A stretch of 64,000 nt of DNA from Nostoc sp. KVJ20 (GCF_001712795.1 NZ_KV757663.1:44748-108747); one strand, 5' to 3'; shown: positions 1-8,941, numbered from the stretch's first letter. A program made the numbers and translations. Notes: generated from the sequence alone by a model not told the origin.

Positions 1-531
1 AATTAAAATCATTACTGCCGAAAATCCATATACATAACGCCAAGTAAACCATTCAGCAATATATCCACTAAAAACTCTTGCTCCTAAAACTCCAATCAAT
101 ATACCAGTAAAAATGTTGCCTACGGTTTGGCCTGTAGTTACTCTATCTATACTTGCCGCTAAAGGAAGAATAATCTGAGCGGAGACTGTCGCAATCCCAA
201 TTGCTACGCTCAATATCCAAACCTGGATGATGTTTTGTGAAAACATCATGGCTATCAACAAACAGAACAAACATGTCAGTAAACAAAGAATTAATTTTTT
301 CTTGTTGATTTTATCGCCCAAGGGGATTAAAAAGAAAAGCCCCAAGCCGTAACCAACTTGCGTCAGCACAGAGATGCTACCCGCTTCGCCTTCAGTGACT
401 CGAAAAGATGATGCAATATCTTTGAGGATTGGCTGATTATAATAAACATTAGCAACACAGACACCGGCTGCGATCGCCATAATCAGTACTTGGACTTTAG
501 TTAATCCGCTACTTGAGATTTGTTTTTCCAT
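1..531 (-). CDS. MFS transporter, N-terminal part (runs off window)
   Basis: An open minus-strand frame of 177 codons starts at ATG 529-531 and continues past the left edge, so the C-terminal half is not visible. The translation has about six hydrophobic segments. It carries VYYNQP near residue 30, typical of the COG2814-type drug/sugar efflux branch of the major facilitator superfamily, and PLGDKINKKKL between the second and third helices, resembling MFS motif A. It is probably an inner-membrane proton-coupled efflux carrier; the substrate cannot be told. It ends 12 bp from the Uma2 gene stop and is on the same strand. Confidence 0.85.
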   Translation of the reverse strand, partial: MEKQISSSGLTKVQVLIMAIAAGVCVANVYYNQPILKDIASSFRVTEGEAGSISVLTQVGYGLGLFFLIPLGDKINKKKLILCLLTCLFCLLIAMMFSQNIIQVWILSVAIGIATVSAQIILPLAASIDRVTTGQTVGNIFTGILIGVLGARVFSGYIAEWFTWRYVYGFSAVMILI

Positions 532-543
532 TCAACCTAAAAT

Positions 544-1116
544 TTATACAGGAAAAAACTGGTTTACAGTACAGCTAAAACCAGGTAATAAAGGAGAACT
601 TATAATATCACTACTAAATAAGGTTGTTACCAAATTAAGTTGAATTTGTTCGCGTCGATAGACCTCTAGTTTACGCGATCGCCAATCAGCAATCCAATAT
701 TCTTTTACTCCTCTGGAAGAATAAAGTTTAAGTTTAGCTTCCTTATCTCGTCTTTGGTCTTCGTTGCTAGCAGACAAAACTTCGACTACTAAATCTGGTG
801 CGCCAGTTAAATGTCCCGCTTCATCCAATGTTAGCGCCAAGGTTTCTTTGGTAGCCCAAACTACATCAGGAATCACATTATCTGATTCTGAAAACAAAAC
901 GCCGGGGTTGATTACAGCTTCTCCTAAACCAGTAGACTCTGACCAAATGTTAAGCTGTTGGAAAATTTTGCCACAAGTTTGCTGATGTTTAAAGTGAGGT
1001 GCCCTGGTCATAAATAATTCTCCATCAACTATCTCGTAGCGCGTCCCCTCATTTTCCGGGAACAATTCTACATCGTGAATTGTCCAGCGTACTCCTGTAT
1101 TAAGCATCTCACTCAT
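544..1116 (-). CDS. Uma2 family endonuclease-like protein (DUF820)
   Basis: This 190-residue protein matches the Uma2/DUF820 family, which is expanded in cyanobacteria and has a PD-(D/E)XK nuclease-like fold. Visible family marks are IVDGELFM near the N-terminus, IPDVVWA in the middle, PDLVVEVLS with the acidic residue of the putative active site, and KLKLYSSRGVKEYWIAD towards the C-terminus. The cellular role of the family is not established. It lies just upstream of the MFS gene on the same strand. A second, divergent Uma2 protein is at 16643-17203. Confidence 0.88.
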   Translation of the reverse strand: MSEMLNTGVRWTIHDVELFPENEGTRYEIVDGELFMTRAPHFKHQQTCGKIFQQLNIWSESTGLGEAVINPGVLFSESDNVIPDVVWATKETLALTLDEAGHLTGAPDLVVEVLSASNEDQRRDKEAKLKLYSSRGVKEYWIADWRSRKLEVYRREQIQLNLVTTLFSSDIISSPLLPGFSCTVNQFFPV

Positions 1117-1358
1117 TGGCTAACTCCTTTAATCTTTTAATCAATAAGACTTAAGTTTAGCTTCCTTATCTAGTTTTTCAAAAAACAAATATATGAGCAA
1201 ATAGTAAGACTTAAACAAAATGCACCAAATAAAATGCAAAACGTATTGATTTTGGCAGATTTGCGAGTTTTGATTTCTCTCCCTCGTTCATTTTTTTATT
1301 GTCATTCATAATGAAACAATAATTGTTTTGCTTTGTATTACTCGTCCTTAGCAAATCA

Positions 1359-3518
1359 TCACTTGCGATTTTCACGTCGCCACTTACTCCGTACTAAACG
1401 AATTTCATCAAAAGTGTAGCTTTCGCCTAGTTGTTCTTTGATGGGAGTGAGAGAAATGTCACCGAGTACTTCTAAAACTTGCCAAATTTTTTGTTGATGT
1501 TCTAAAGGTACTAATTGATTTAAATCAACTGGCTGATTTTTCTCAATTAGTTTTTCTAGATGAGTGCTAACTGTTGCCGGACTAAGGTTGCGTTTTTGGG
1601 CAATTTGAGCGATGTTTAAACCTTGTTGATGCAATTGTAATGTTTGTAATTCGGTGTAAGAAGAAGATGATTTGGCAGAAGATACGGAAGTAGCCGATTT
1701 ATTTTGCAAACCTTTTTCTTGGCGGTAGGCGCGAATTTCTGTAATAAACTTTTCGCCATATTGAGCGAGTTTGTGACTACCTACACCAGAAAGTTTGGCA
1801 AATTCAGCTAAGTTTTGGGGTTGCACCTGTACCATCAATTTTAAAGTGGAATCGTGGAAGATGACGTAAGGTGGAACAGATTGCTCATCAGCTAATTGTT
1901 TACGTAGTGATCGCAACTTTTGTAATAATATTTCTGCAACTTCTGCTTTTTCACTCCCCTGTTCCCAGCTAATCTTTTGGACTGTGGTTACAGCTAGCGA
2001 AACTGTGCGCTGTTTTCGCATTACTTCCCAACTGTGGGCATTTAGTTTTAAAACTGAGTAACCATCGCTAGTTTGTTCTATTAACCCTTGATGTAAAAGC
2101 GATCGCCCCAACATTCGCCATTCATCTACAGTTCTATCTTTACCAATACCATAAGTAGAAAGTTTATCGTGTTCGTACTGGAGAATTTTGTCTTTTTTTG
2201 CCCCTCGCAACACATCGATTATGTGTAGCATCCCAAATCTTTCTTTGCAACGCGCCACACAAGATAAAAACTTCATGGCTTCAATTGTCCAATCTTGCAT
2301 GGGTTTGGGATGACGACAATTGTCACAGTTACCGCAATTCCCAGGGAACCTTTCGCCAAAATAACCCAGTTGAATCGTTCGCCGACAATCAGTGCCTTCA
2401 GCGTAATCGATCATTTGTCGCAGTTGTTGTTTTGCAATCAACTGTTCTTGAGGATCAGTTTTTTGATCGATACTCCATTCAATTGTTTTAACATCACCAA
2501 AGCTGAAAAATATTGTACACCGAGATGGTTCTCCGTCTCTCCCGGCTCGACCCGATTCTTGATAATAACTTTCTATATTTCTGGGCATATCAAAATGAAC
2601 TACCAGCCGCACATCGGGTTTATTAATTCCCATCCCAAAGGCAACTGTTGCCACCATCACCCGGACATCATCTCGAATAAATCGCGTTTGATTACTACTA
2701 CGTTCCTCATCAGTTAATCCGGCGTGATAAGGCAGAACACCAATTTTATCATTTTGGAGTTTAAAAGTGAGTTCATCAACTTTTTTACGAGTTAAAGAAT
2801 AAATAATTGTCGAACCTTCAGTTTCTCGAATTAGTTCTAACAATTCAGCGTAAGCATATTTAGTTTTAGGACGAACTTCGTAATAAAGATTTTCACGATT
2901 AAAGCTAGCAAGATGGATGCTAGGTTGCTTTAGTCCTAGTTGTTGAATAATATCACTACGGACGCGATCGGTTGCTGTGGCGGTGAGGGCGACCGTAGGA
3001 ACATCAGGATAGCGTTTTCGCAGAGATTTCAACTGGCGATATTCTGGACGAAAATCGTGTCCCCATTCCGAAACGCAGTGCGCTTCATCAATAGCGAAGC
3101 TAGAAATCCCGATTTTTTCTTTAACTAAATCGAGAAACGGTAGAAACCTTTCACTCAAGAGGCGTTCAGGGGCGACGTAGAGTAATTTTACTTTACCGTT
3201 GAGGATGGCTTCTTCCCGCGATCGCACTTTGTAAGGATTCAAACTACTATTGAGAAATGTCGCGTTAATATTATTATTTCGCAGTGCTTCTACTTGGTCT
3301 TGCATCAAAGCAATTAACGGCGACACTACCACAGTTAGTCCATTTTTCAACAATGCTGGTAGCTGAAAACATAGAGATTTACCCCCGCCAGTCGGCATCA
3401 CAACCATTAAATCTCGATTTTGCAGCGCATCTTCGATAATTTGCCGTTGTCCAGGGCGGAATTGGTCATAACCGAAGTGATATTTTAGCGCTTGTTCGAG
3501 ATGGGGATACTGAAGCAT
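1359..3518 (-). CDS. recQ: ATP-dependent DNA helicase RecQ
   Basis: A 3'-5' DNA helicase acting in recombination and fork repair. Seen in order: Walker A (MPTGGGKS, about residue 45), the DEAH box (AIDEAHCVSEWGHDFRPEY), the motif VI region (QESGRAGRDGEPS), the zinc-binding cysteines (GNCGNCDNC), an RQC winged helix, an HRDC domain (SGVGSHKLAQYGEKF) and a C-terminal helix-turn-helix (NIAQIAQKRNLSPATVSTHL). The frame is open to 3545, but ATG 3516-3518 gives the usual N-terminus MLQYPHLEQALKYHFGY, so I start there. It is divergent from the HigA-like gene, and its upstream region holds one copy of a 64 bp repeat. Confidence 0.97.
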   Translation of the reverse strand: MLQYPHLEQALKYHFGYDQFRPGQRQIIEDALQNRDLMVVMPTGGGKSLCFQLPALLKNGLTVVVSPLIALMQDQVEALRNNNINATFLNSSLNPYKVRSREEAILNGKVKLLYVAPERLLSERFLPFLDLVKEKIGISSFAIDEAHCVSEWGHDFRPEYRQLKSLRKRYPDVPTVALTATATDRVRSDIIQQLGLKQPSIHLASFNRENLYYEVRPKTKYAYAELLELIRETEGSTIIYSLTRKKVDELTFKLQNDKIGVLPYHAGLTDEERSSNQTRFIRDDVRVMVATVAFGMGINKPDVRLVVHFDMPRNIESYYQESGRAGRDGEPSRCTIFFSFGDVKTIEWSIDQKTDPQEQLIAKQQLRQMIDYAEGTDCRRTIQLGYFGERFPGNCGNCDNCRHPKPMQDWTIEAMKFLSCVARCKERFGMLHIIDVLRGAKKDKILQYEHDKLSTYGIGKDRTVDEWRMLGRSLLHQGLIEQTSDGYSVLKLNAHSWEVMRKQRTVSLAVTTVQKISWEQGSEKAEVAEILLQKLRSLRKQLADEQSVPPYVIFHDSTLKLMVQVQPQNLAEFAKLSGVGSHKLAQYGEKFITEIRAYRQEKGLQNKSATSVSSAKSSSSYTELQTLQLHQQGLNIAQIAQKRNLSPATVSTHLEKLIEKNQPVDLNQLVPLEHQQKIWQVLEVLGDISLTPIKEQLGESYTFDEIRLVRSKWRRENRK

Positions 3519-3545
3519 AGCGATACCTACGGTGGGCCTTGCCAA

Positions 3546-3609
3546 CGCTTTTTCGGTGGCTGTCTGTGTGAGTAATTATTGAAGATATCAGGATTTTAAC
3601 TCACATCAT
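3546..3609. repeat. 64 bp direct repeat, copy 1 (upstream of higA-like gene)
   Basis: The segment from CGCTTTTTCGGTGGCTG to ACTCACATCAT recurs at 4102-4164 in the same orientation with only a few substitutions and one single-base indel. This copy ends 4 bp before the HigA-like start codon. It holds an inverted repeat, TGTGAGT (3567-3573) and ACTCACA (3599-3605), that could be an autoregulatory operator. Confidence 0.9.
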
Positions 3610-3613
3610 AAAG

Positions 3614-4033
3614 ATGACCCCTATTTCTAGTCAACAAACCTATACTGACTTACTTATTAAGTATCAGCCTAAGCCAATTAAAACAGAACAGGAGTATAAC
3701 AAAGCCTTAACAGCAGTAGAGGGGATGATGTCTAGTGAATTGACAGAGGCGGAAACTGCGCTTTTTGAGTTGTTGGTTCTTCTGATTGAGAATTACGAGG
3801 AACATCATTATTCGATGGGTGAATCAAAATCTGCGGCTACTTTGGAATCCCTCATGCATGAGTTTGATGTGGAGCCAACTTCTTTACTTGGAGTTTTTGG
3901 CTCTATTGAGATTGTTAAGGAAGTAGTCAATGGTCAACGGAAAGTTAGCCAATCTCAAGCAGAGTCCCTAGCTAGGTTTTTTAATGAACACTATTCTGGA
4001 CTTTCCGTAACGGCTCTTGACTTTGGACAGTGA
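3614..4033 (+). CDS. HigA-like HTH antitoxin/regulator (COG5499 type), no adjacent toxin
   Basis: A 139-residue protein of the HigA/COG5499 type. An acidic N-terminal half (TEAETALFELLVLLIENYEEHHY) precedes a Cro/CI-like helix-turn-helix (ESLMHEFDVEPTSLLGVFGS) and a C-terminal helix with SQSQAESLARFFN. Such proteins normally neutralise and co-repress a HigB mRNA interferase encoded just upstream. Here only about 95 bp separate it from recQ and no HigB frame is present, so it appears to be an orphan. It is bracketed by the two direct repeat copies. It could also be a stand-alone regulator. Confidence 0.82.
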   Translation: MTPISSQQTYTDLLIKYQPKPIKTEQEYNKALTAVEGMMSSELTEAETALFELLVLLIENYEEHHYSMGESKSAATLESLMHEFDVEPTSLLGVFGSIEIVKEVVNGQRKVSQSQAESLARFFNEHYSGLSVTALDFGQ

Positions 4034-4101
4034 GAAAATTGAAGATTAACAAGATTTATTACGAATTCTCCTAGATTCGATTGGTGGGGTGATGTTGCGA
4101 T

Positions 4102-4164
4102 CGCTTTTTCGGTGGCTGCCTGCGTGGGTAGTTATTGAAGATATCAGGATTTAACTCACATCAT
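4102..4164. repeat. 63 bp direct repeat, copy 2 (downstream of higA-like gene)
   Basis: Second copy of the repeat at 3546-3609, here in the 233 bp between two convergent genes. The left half of the inner inverted repeat has decayed (GCGTGGGT instead of GTGTGAGT), while the ACTCACA half is kept. No gene follows it in the same direction. Confidence 0.9.
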
Positions 4165-4225
4165 CGGCAGCTTTGGTCAGACCTACATTTCTCCACTATT
4201 CTTTTTAGTAATAAGCATACTTTTA

Positions 4226-4262
4226 ATCTAAAATCCAAAATCCAAAATCTAAAATCTGAAAT
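4226..4262. repeat. AAAATCC-type heptamer repeat
   Basis: Short run of degenerate AAAATCC/AAAATCT heptamers just downstream of the AAA-like gene. The same heptamer occurs at 12255-12325, 44248-44410 and 51731-51795. Confidence 0.75.
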
Positions 4263-4266
4263 TCAC

Positions 4267-5829
4267 TCAGCATCCATATAAGCGAGAATTTGCATTTATT
4301 ACTTTGCCCTTATGCCCTGTCTGGGTACATTTTAGTTGTGATTCTAAAGCATCAATCTTTTGTAAAAGCGACACTCCCCACACTATAGAAATCACCAACT
4401 TGATAGTCATACCCACGAGCAAAAGTGTCACTATTGTGGTATTTTTCTTTTGTTGAGCCAGCCTTTTTTGTTGCTCAAGAAGTCGTGCTTCGACTTCTTG
4501 GGCACGTTCAGCTTCTAATGCTTGCTGCACTTCTCGCCGATCTAATTCTTCACTAACAGCTAGAAATCGATAATCTAAGTTGCTCAAGCTTTTACCATGT
4601 GCCCAAGTTTGGGCATCGATCAAGGCTTGTCCACGCAATAGGCGAGATTTATCCTTTTCCTCTGAGGCTACCCAGGCATTGAAGGTTTCGTAGTAAGGGC
4701 GCAAGTAAGCTAATTTTTTTCCAACCCATTCTAAATTGAAAACTTCTTGATAAATTCGGTTTTTGATTTGGAGAAAACCTTGCTTTTTAATCGCCAAACC
4801 AGACAGCAAAAGTTCTACCTGTTCTCGACTATCGTCGGCCGGCACTTTCACTCCTTGGAGAATTTGCTGATAAATTCCTAGCAATCTGGCAGCAGATTGT
4901 TCGTTTCTGAGGATGCGATCGCGAATAGTTCGCAAATGCTCCGGTTCATCCTGCGATTCCCATTTCTCGATGATGTGCGATCGCACCACATTTTCTATCC
5001 AAAATTCCTCTGTGCCAGGGGGAATTTTGAGCTTTCTACCCATATCATCTTGAGATAAACTGACAAGTAGCCGACACAGTTTTTGGGTAAGAAATGGTTG
5101 CCCTTCTGTCCAACCTAATACTTCTTTTAAAACTTTCTGGGGATGATTGTCTTTTATATCCAGTCCTAAAGATAATGGTTGAGCTTCTTCAAAAGTAAAA
5201 CCATTTATTTGGATGGTTTTACCAAGATTAAATGGGGTAGTATAATTTCGATCTAAAATTAAGTCCGAAGGTGTCGCCACACCAAAAATTGCAAATGTAA
5301 TTCGATAATATTCTGGATCAATTGCTCGTTGATTATAACAGAACCGAATCAAGTTAAAAAAGTCATCCACAGAGAAGTTTAGGCTGAGAATACTATCAAT
5401 TTCATCAATAAAAATAAATAGTCTTTCATTCGGAAACTTAGCTAACAGATTTTCCGAAATAAACCGACTGAGTTTTTGAACCAGAGAAATATCATTTTGT
5501 TCTTGCCACCAGGTTTTTAAATTGACTTTTCCTAACAGTTTGAAACTCAACCAGATGTCCCCAACAACTCCCTTATACCACTGTTCTGGTGTTATATTTT
5601 CACAACCAATATTAGTCATATCAACTGTGGCACATTTAAAGCCTTCTTGTTGTAAGCGGTGCTTTGTTTTTACCATAAGTGAGGATTTGCCCATTTGCCT
5701 ACAGCTGAGAATGTAACAAAATTCACCCTGTTTCAAGGCTTCGTAAAGTTCCACATCTGCTCTGCGCTCAACATAGCTAGGAGCGTCACTGGTAAGTGTG
5801 CCACCAACTTGATATCGATAATTGTTCAT
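4267..5829 (-). CDS. AAA-like (AAA_35) ATPase with C-terminal membrane segment
   Basis: A 520-residue cyanobacterial AAA-like protein of STAND NTPase type. It opens with the family signature YQVGGTLTSDAPSYVERRAD. Walker A is CRQMGKSS (residues 43-50) and Walker B is LFIFIDEID (137-145). A winged-helix-like region follows, then a charged Glu/Gln/Arg-rich coiled coil (about 430-465) and one membrane helix (about 468-492). Many relatives continue after such a helix into WD40 repeats. Here the protein stops soon after GHKGKVINANS, which looks like the first strand of a WD40 unit, so it may be truncated. The next AAA-like gene lies 143 bp upstream on the same strand. Function is unknown; a signal-sensing or conflict role is an inference. 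Confidence 0.85.
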   Translation of the reverse strand: MNNYRYQVGGTLTSDAPSYVERRADVELYEALKQGEFCYILSCRQMGKSSLMVKTKHRLQQEGFKCATVDMTNIGCENITPEQWYKGVVGDIWLSFKLLGKVNLKTWWQEQNDISLVQKLSRFISENLLAKFPNERLFIFIDEIDSILSLNFSVDDFFNLIRFCYNQRAIDPEYYRITFAIFGVATPSDLILDRNYTTPFNLGKTIQINGFTFEEAQPLSLGLDIKDNHPQKVLKEVLGWTEGQPFLTQKLCRLLVSLSQDDMGRKLKIPPGTEEFWIENVVRSHIIEKWESQDEPEHLRTIRDRILRNEQSAARLLGIYQQILQGVKVPADDSREQVELLLSGLAIKKQGFLQIKNRIYQEVFNLEWVGKKLAYLRPYYETFNAWVASEEKDKSRLLRGQALIDAQTWAHGKSLSNLDYRFLAVSEELDRREVQQALEAERAQEVEARLLEQQKRLAQQKKNTTIVTLLLVGMTIKLVISIVWGVSLLQKIDALESQLKCTQTGHKGKVINANSRLYGC

Positions 5830-5972
5830 TTAATTTATCTTAAATTCGTTCTATATCTAAATCAAAAAACTTGTCTTATAACAGTTGATAAAATTCATAT
5901 AACAAAGTCCGTAGTAAGGACTTCAGCCCTTATTTTATCAGCAGTAAAGTATAAGCAGTAAAGTGCTTACTA

Positions 5973-7355
5973 TCAACCATTATTTTGCTTTCCAAACTGT
6001 TGGATAAAATAAAGACGATATAACTCACACATGGCGCTAGCTTGATTGCCATTGAGTTGAACTAAACCCATGCTTTCTAGCTTATAAGCAGCGATCGCGT
6101 CTAACTCCACTTTTTCATTTGTTGCAATTACCTGTTGCATAGCTGTCATTAATTCTGGTTCTTTTTGCAGTAAGCTCAACAGTTCTCGTAAATGCTGACC
6201 GTAAATTCCCACTGCTGTAGATGCACTTTCTAGTAATACCTCCAGTGTCATTTGCCCTTGACATAAATGATAAAAAGCAAGGCTCACTAGATAAGGATGT
6301 CCTCCTACCATTGCTTGTAGGGGTGCAAGGCGTTTTGCACCTTCGGAGTCTGCTGCACAATTTAGTCCATAACGTAATGCTAAATTCTGTAGCTGTTTGA
6401 GGGTAAATGGCGGCAGCGTAATTGTTATCCCTACATTGAAAGGTGATTGATTGAGCTTGAGCGGAATATAAATTTCTGTTGTGTGAACCACCACCATCCG
6501 AAGTTTTTGCCAAGTTTGATCTTGCTTTGCTTGTTCATGCCAAAATCGCAGCATTGGCAGAAAATCTTGGGCAATATTGGGATGTTCAAAAACCCGATGG
6601 ACTTCATTCAAAGCCAAAACTACAGGACTATCATGAATATATTGCAAAAGATATGCTTCAAAATAGATTTTGCAGCTTACCTTGCTGCCCATTTCCGTAT
6701 CCCAAAAATCATCGAGACAGGGAAGGAGATTTAACTGCCTGCTGACATTGACACAAAACCAACGCAAAAATTTATCCAGGGAAGCAAAAACGTCTTGATC
6801 TGCTTCTTGAAAGTCCAAATAGACAATTTGATAATCTTGCTCTCTAGCATAAGCAATCATCCGATTGAGAAGAGAACTTTTTCCCGTTTTGCTAGGTGCT
6901 TTGATCCGAATTAAGCAGCCAGGGTGTAAAATCTCGTTACAAACAAGTTCTTCCAGGGGAGGGCGATTGATGTAAAGAGGAGAACCCAGTGCTAATGGCC
7001 CGCTAGGAAATTCTATCTTGTTTGCTGAAAAAAAGTCTGGAGAAACCATTTCTAAGTTAGATTCTTCGCCGAACTTTTGTTGGATCTGATTTTCCGGATC
7101 AGTTATCTCATATTCCAGGTGTTTTTTCAAGGCTAAATGCAAATTTTTTTTCGTTACTCTTTTTCCAAGTGCAATGGAAAGGTCTTGCCATAACTCAGAG
7201 CCAACTTCCTTGATGTAATTGTTGCCATAGCCTGATGCCTCTGCCATTTCAACGTAAGTTTTGCCCAACCATGATTGATATAGCACAAACGACTGAATTG
7301 AACCGAGAGGCTTGTCTTGTAGAATTTTTTTTACAGATTGTAGAAGCTCATCCAC
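5973..7355 (-). CDS. AAA-like ATPase with N-terminal vMAP-type HTH domain
   Basis: A 460-residue protein. Its first 80 residues (QSFVLYQSWLGKTYVEMAEASGY and onward) match the helical HTH domain found at the N-terminus of cyanobacterial vWA-MoxR-associated proteins. An AAA_35-type ATPase follows, introduced by GSPLYINRPPLEE. Walker A is APSKTGKSS (153-161). The Walker B strand reads VVLALNEVHRVF (245-256), with Asn250 where Asp is usual. The C-terminal part is a predicted winged helix. There is no membrane segment or sensor repeat. It is probably co-transcribed with the AAA-like gene downstream. Function unknown. Confidence 0.83.
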   Translation of the reverse strand: MDELLQSVKKILQDKPLGSIQSFVLYQSWLGKTYVEMAEASGYGNNYIKEVGSELWQDLSIALGKRVTKKNLHLALKKHLEYEITDPENQIQQKFGEESNLEMVSPDFFSANKIEFPSGPLALGSPLYINRPPLEELVCNEILHPGCLIRIKAPSKTGKSSLLNRMIAYAREQDYQIVYLDFQEADQDVFASLDKFLRWFCVNVSRQLNLLPCLDDFWDTEMGSKVSCKIYFEAYLLQYIHDSPVVLALNEVHRVFEHPNIAQDFLPMLRFWHEQAKQDQTWQKLRMVVVHTTEIYIPLKLNQSPFNVGITITLPPFTLKQLQNLALRYGLNCAADSEGAKRLAPLQAMVGGHPYLVSLAFYHLCQGQMTLEVLLESASTAVGIYGQHLRELLSLLQKEPELMTAMQQVIATNEKVELDAIAAYKLESMGLVQLNGNQASAMCELYRLYFIQQFGKQNNG

Positions 7356-7687
7356 TGCGTATAAATTGTTAAACAGCTAGGAAATTTACTTATACTTTTT
7401 TGACTAGTAATAATATACATCTGAATACATCTGAAAAAATACTTGAAAACAGAAAAAGTTAAGATTGCATTGATACAATTTTTAGACTTATCAGTACATC
7501 ATAATAATTATTATGTTTATATATATTTTTGAATATTATTTGTATAACTATATACTTTCCTTTTAAAGATTAGTCCCTTTTACTTGGAGTGCGAGGTTAG
7601 TGCAGCCTAATACAGCTTTGAAAAGCAGGTGATAATGATAGCTCACTGGTGTGAGATCCTAGAGACAGTCAATGGAGTGCGAACAAA
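7356..7687. other. AT-rich divergent intergenic region upstream of por
   Basis: This 332 bp region separates the AAA-like gene from por and must hold both promoters. It is very AT-rich up to about 7570. GGAGTGCGA occurs twice (7586-7594 and 7674-7682); the second copy supplies the por ribosome binding site. A small hairpin, CTCAC-TGGT-GTGAG, lies at 7642-7655. No gene seen. Confidence 0.6.
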
Positions 7688-8647
7688 ATGGAACAACATC
7701 AGAAGCCAACGGTTGTAATTACGGGTGCCTCTTCGGGGGTGGGTCTGTATACTGCAAAAGCTCTTGCTGAAAGGGGATGGTATGTGGTACTGGCGTGTCG
7801 GGATTTAGCAAAGGCACAAAAAGCTGCCCAAGCTGTGGAAATCCCTTACAACAGTTATACCAGTATACATATCGACCTTGGCTCCTTGGAAAGTGTTCGA
7901 CAGTTTGTGAAGAACTTCCGAGCCAGTGGAAAGTCCCTAGATGCTTTGGTATGCAACGCCGCAATTTATATGCCCTTAATCAAGGAGCCGTTACGCAGTC
8001 CAGAAGGTTACGAGTTAACTGTCACCACCAATCATCTGGGGCATTTCCTCTTGTGCAACCTGATGCTAGAGGATCTGAAGAAGTCATCTTTAGAGCCAAG
8101 GCTGGTTATTTTAGGAACCGTCACGCACAATCCAGACGAACTGGGTGGGAAGATTCCACCCCGTCCCGATTTGGGCGAACTAAATGGCTTTGCTGAAGGG
8201 TTTAAAGAGCCGATCGCAATGATTGATGGCAAGAAATTTGAGCCAGTCAAAGCTTACAAAGATAGCAAGGTTTGCAACGTGCTAACTATGCGGGAACTGC
8301 ATGAGCGCTATCACGAGTCAACTGGTATCGTCTTCAATTCTCTCTATCCGGGATGTGTTGCAGAAACGCCGCTATTTAGAAACCACTATCCTCTGTTTCA
8401 GAAAATCTTCCCCTTATTCCAGAAGTACATCACTGGAGGATATGTGTCTCAAGAGTTGGCGGGAGAAAGGGTCGCAGCCGTGGTTGCCGATCCTGAGTAT
8501 AATCAATCCGGTGTCTATTGGAGTTGGGGAAATCGCCAGAAGAAAGATGGCAAGTCCTTTGTGCAAAAAGTCTCTCCTCAAGCCCGCGATGATGACAAAG
8601 GCGATCGCATGTGGGAACTAAGCGCAAAATTGGTTGGGCTTGCATAA
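7688..8647 (+). CDS. por: Light-dependent protochlorophyllide oxidoreductase (LPOR)
   Basis: Catalyses the light-driven, NADPH-dependent reduction of protochlorophyllide to chlorophyllide, the penultimate step of chlorophyll a synthesis. The 319-residue protein is a short-chain dehydrogenase/reductase with the nucleotide-binding glycines GASSGVG (13-19), VCNAA (88-92), the catalytic pair Tyr190/Lys194 in YKDSK, and the LPOR-conserved Cys223 in SLYPGCVAE. The LPOR-specific insert containing PVKAYKDSKVCN and the C-terminal WSWGNRQKKDGKSF are also present. Length is normal for cyanobacterial LPOR. GGAG in the sequence before ATG 7688 serves as ribosome binding site. It appears monocistronic. Confidence 0.97.
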   Translation: MEQHQKPTVVITGASSGVGLYTAKALAERGWYVVLACRDLAKAQKAAQAVEIPYNSYTSIHIDLGSLESVRQFVKNFRASGKSLDALVCNAAIYMPLIKEPLRSPEGYELTVTTNHLGHFLLCNLMLEDLKKSSLEPRLVILGTVTHNPDELGGKIPPRPDLGELNGFAEGFKEPIAMIDGKKFEPVKAYKDSKVCNVLTMRELHERYHESTGIVFNSLYPGCVAETPLFRNHYPLFQKIFPLFQKYITGGYVSQELAGERVAAVVADPEYNQSGVYWSWGNRQKKDGKSFVQKVSPQARDDDKGDRMWELSAKLVGLA

Positions 8648-8738
8648 TGACATAGGACTTGGTGTTACCTTGTGCATAATTTATCGATTCATAAATCTAC
8701 TTTTTTGAATTGGTATCATGTACAAGTAAAGAATAGTT

Positions 8739-8761
8739 GAGGTGATTATTTAAGTCACCTC
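8739..8761 (+). terminator. Possible por terminator hairpin
   Basis: GAGGTGA (8739-8745) pairs perfectly with TCACCTC (8755-8761) about 90 bp after the por stop. The following sequence has no clean U-run, so function as an intrinsic terminator is uncertain. Confidence 0.4.
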
Positions 8762-8905
8762 TGACTTTATTGATAGATTTCTTTAACTGGTTGCCAAAAA
8801 AATTAAAATATGTGGGCTTTTCTAGAAAGTAGAAAAGTAGGAAATAGTGTCTTATTTATTGAGTTGGTAATTAATTTATTTATTGATGCTTTTCATTCCC
8901 TACTC

Positions 8906-8934
8906 TTGACATACACTTATAAAAAATGTATAAT
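8906..8934 (+). promoter_or_regulatory. Consensus sigma70-type promoter for the Mn riboswitch/exporter transcript
   Basis: TTGACA at 8906-8911 and TATAAT at 8929-8934 are separated by exactly 17 bp, a perfect match to the -35/-10 consensus. The expected transcription start near 8941 is where the riboswitch begins. Such a strong promoter suits constitutive initiation with control exerted in the leader. Confidence 0.88.
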
Positions 8935-8941
8935 GCATCTT

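Noticed and set aside
2198..2717. Two plus-strand open frames of 97 and 140 codons
   Set aside because: They lie antisense inside recQ, overlap each other and have no protein-like composition.
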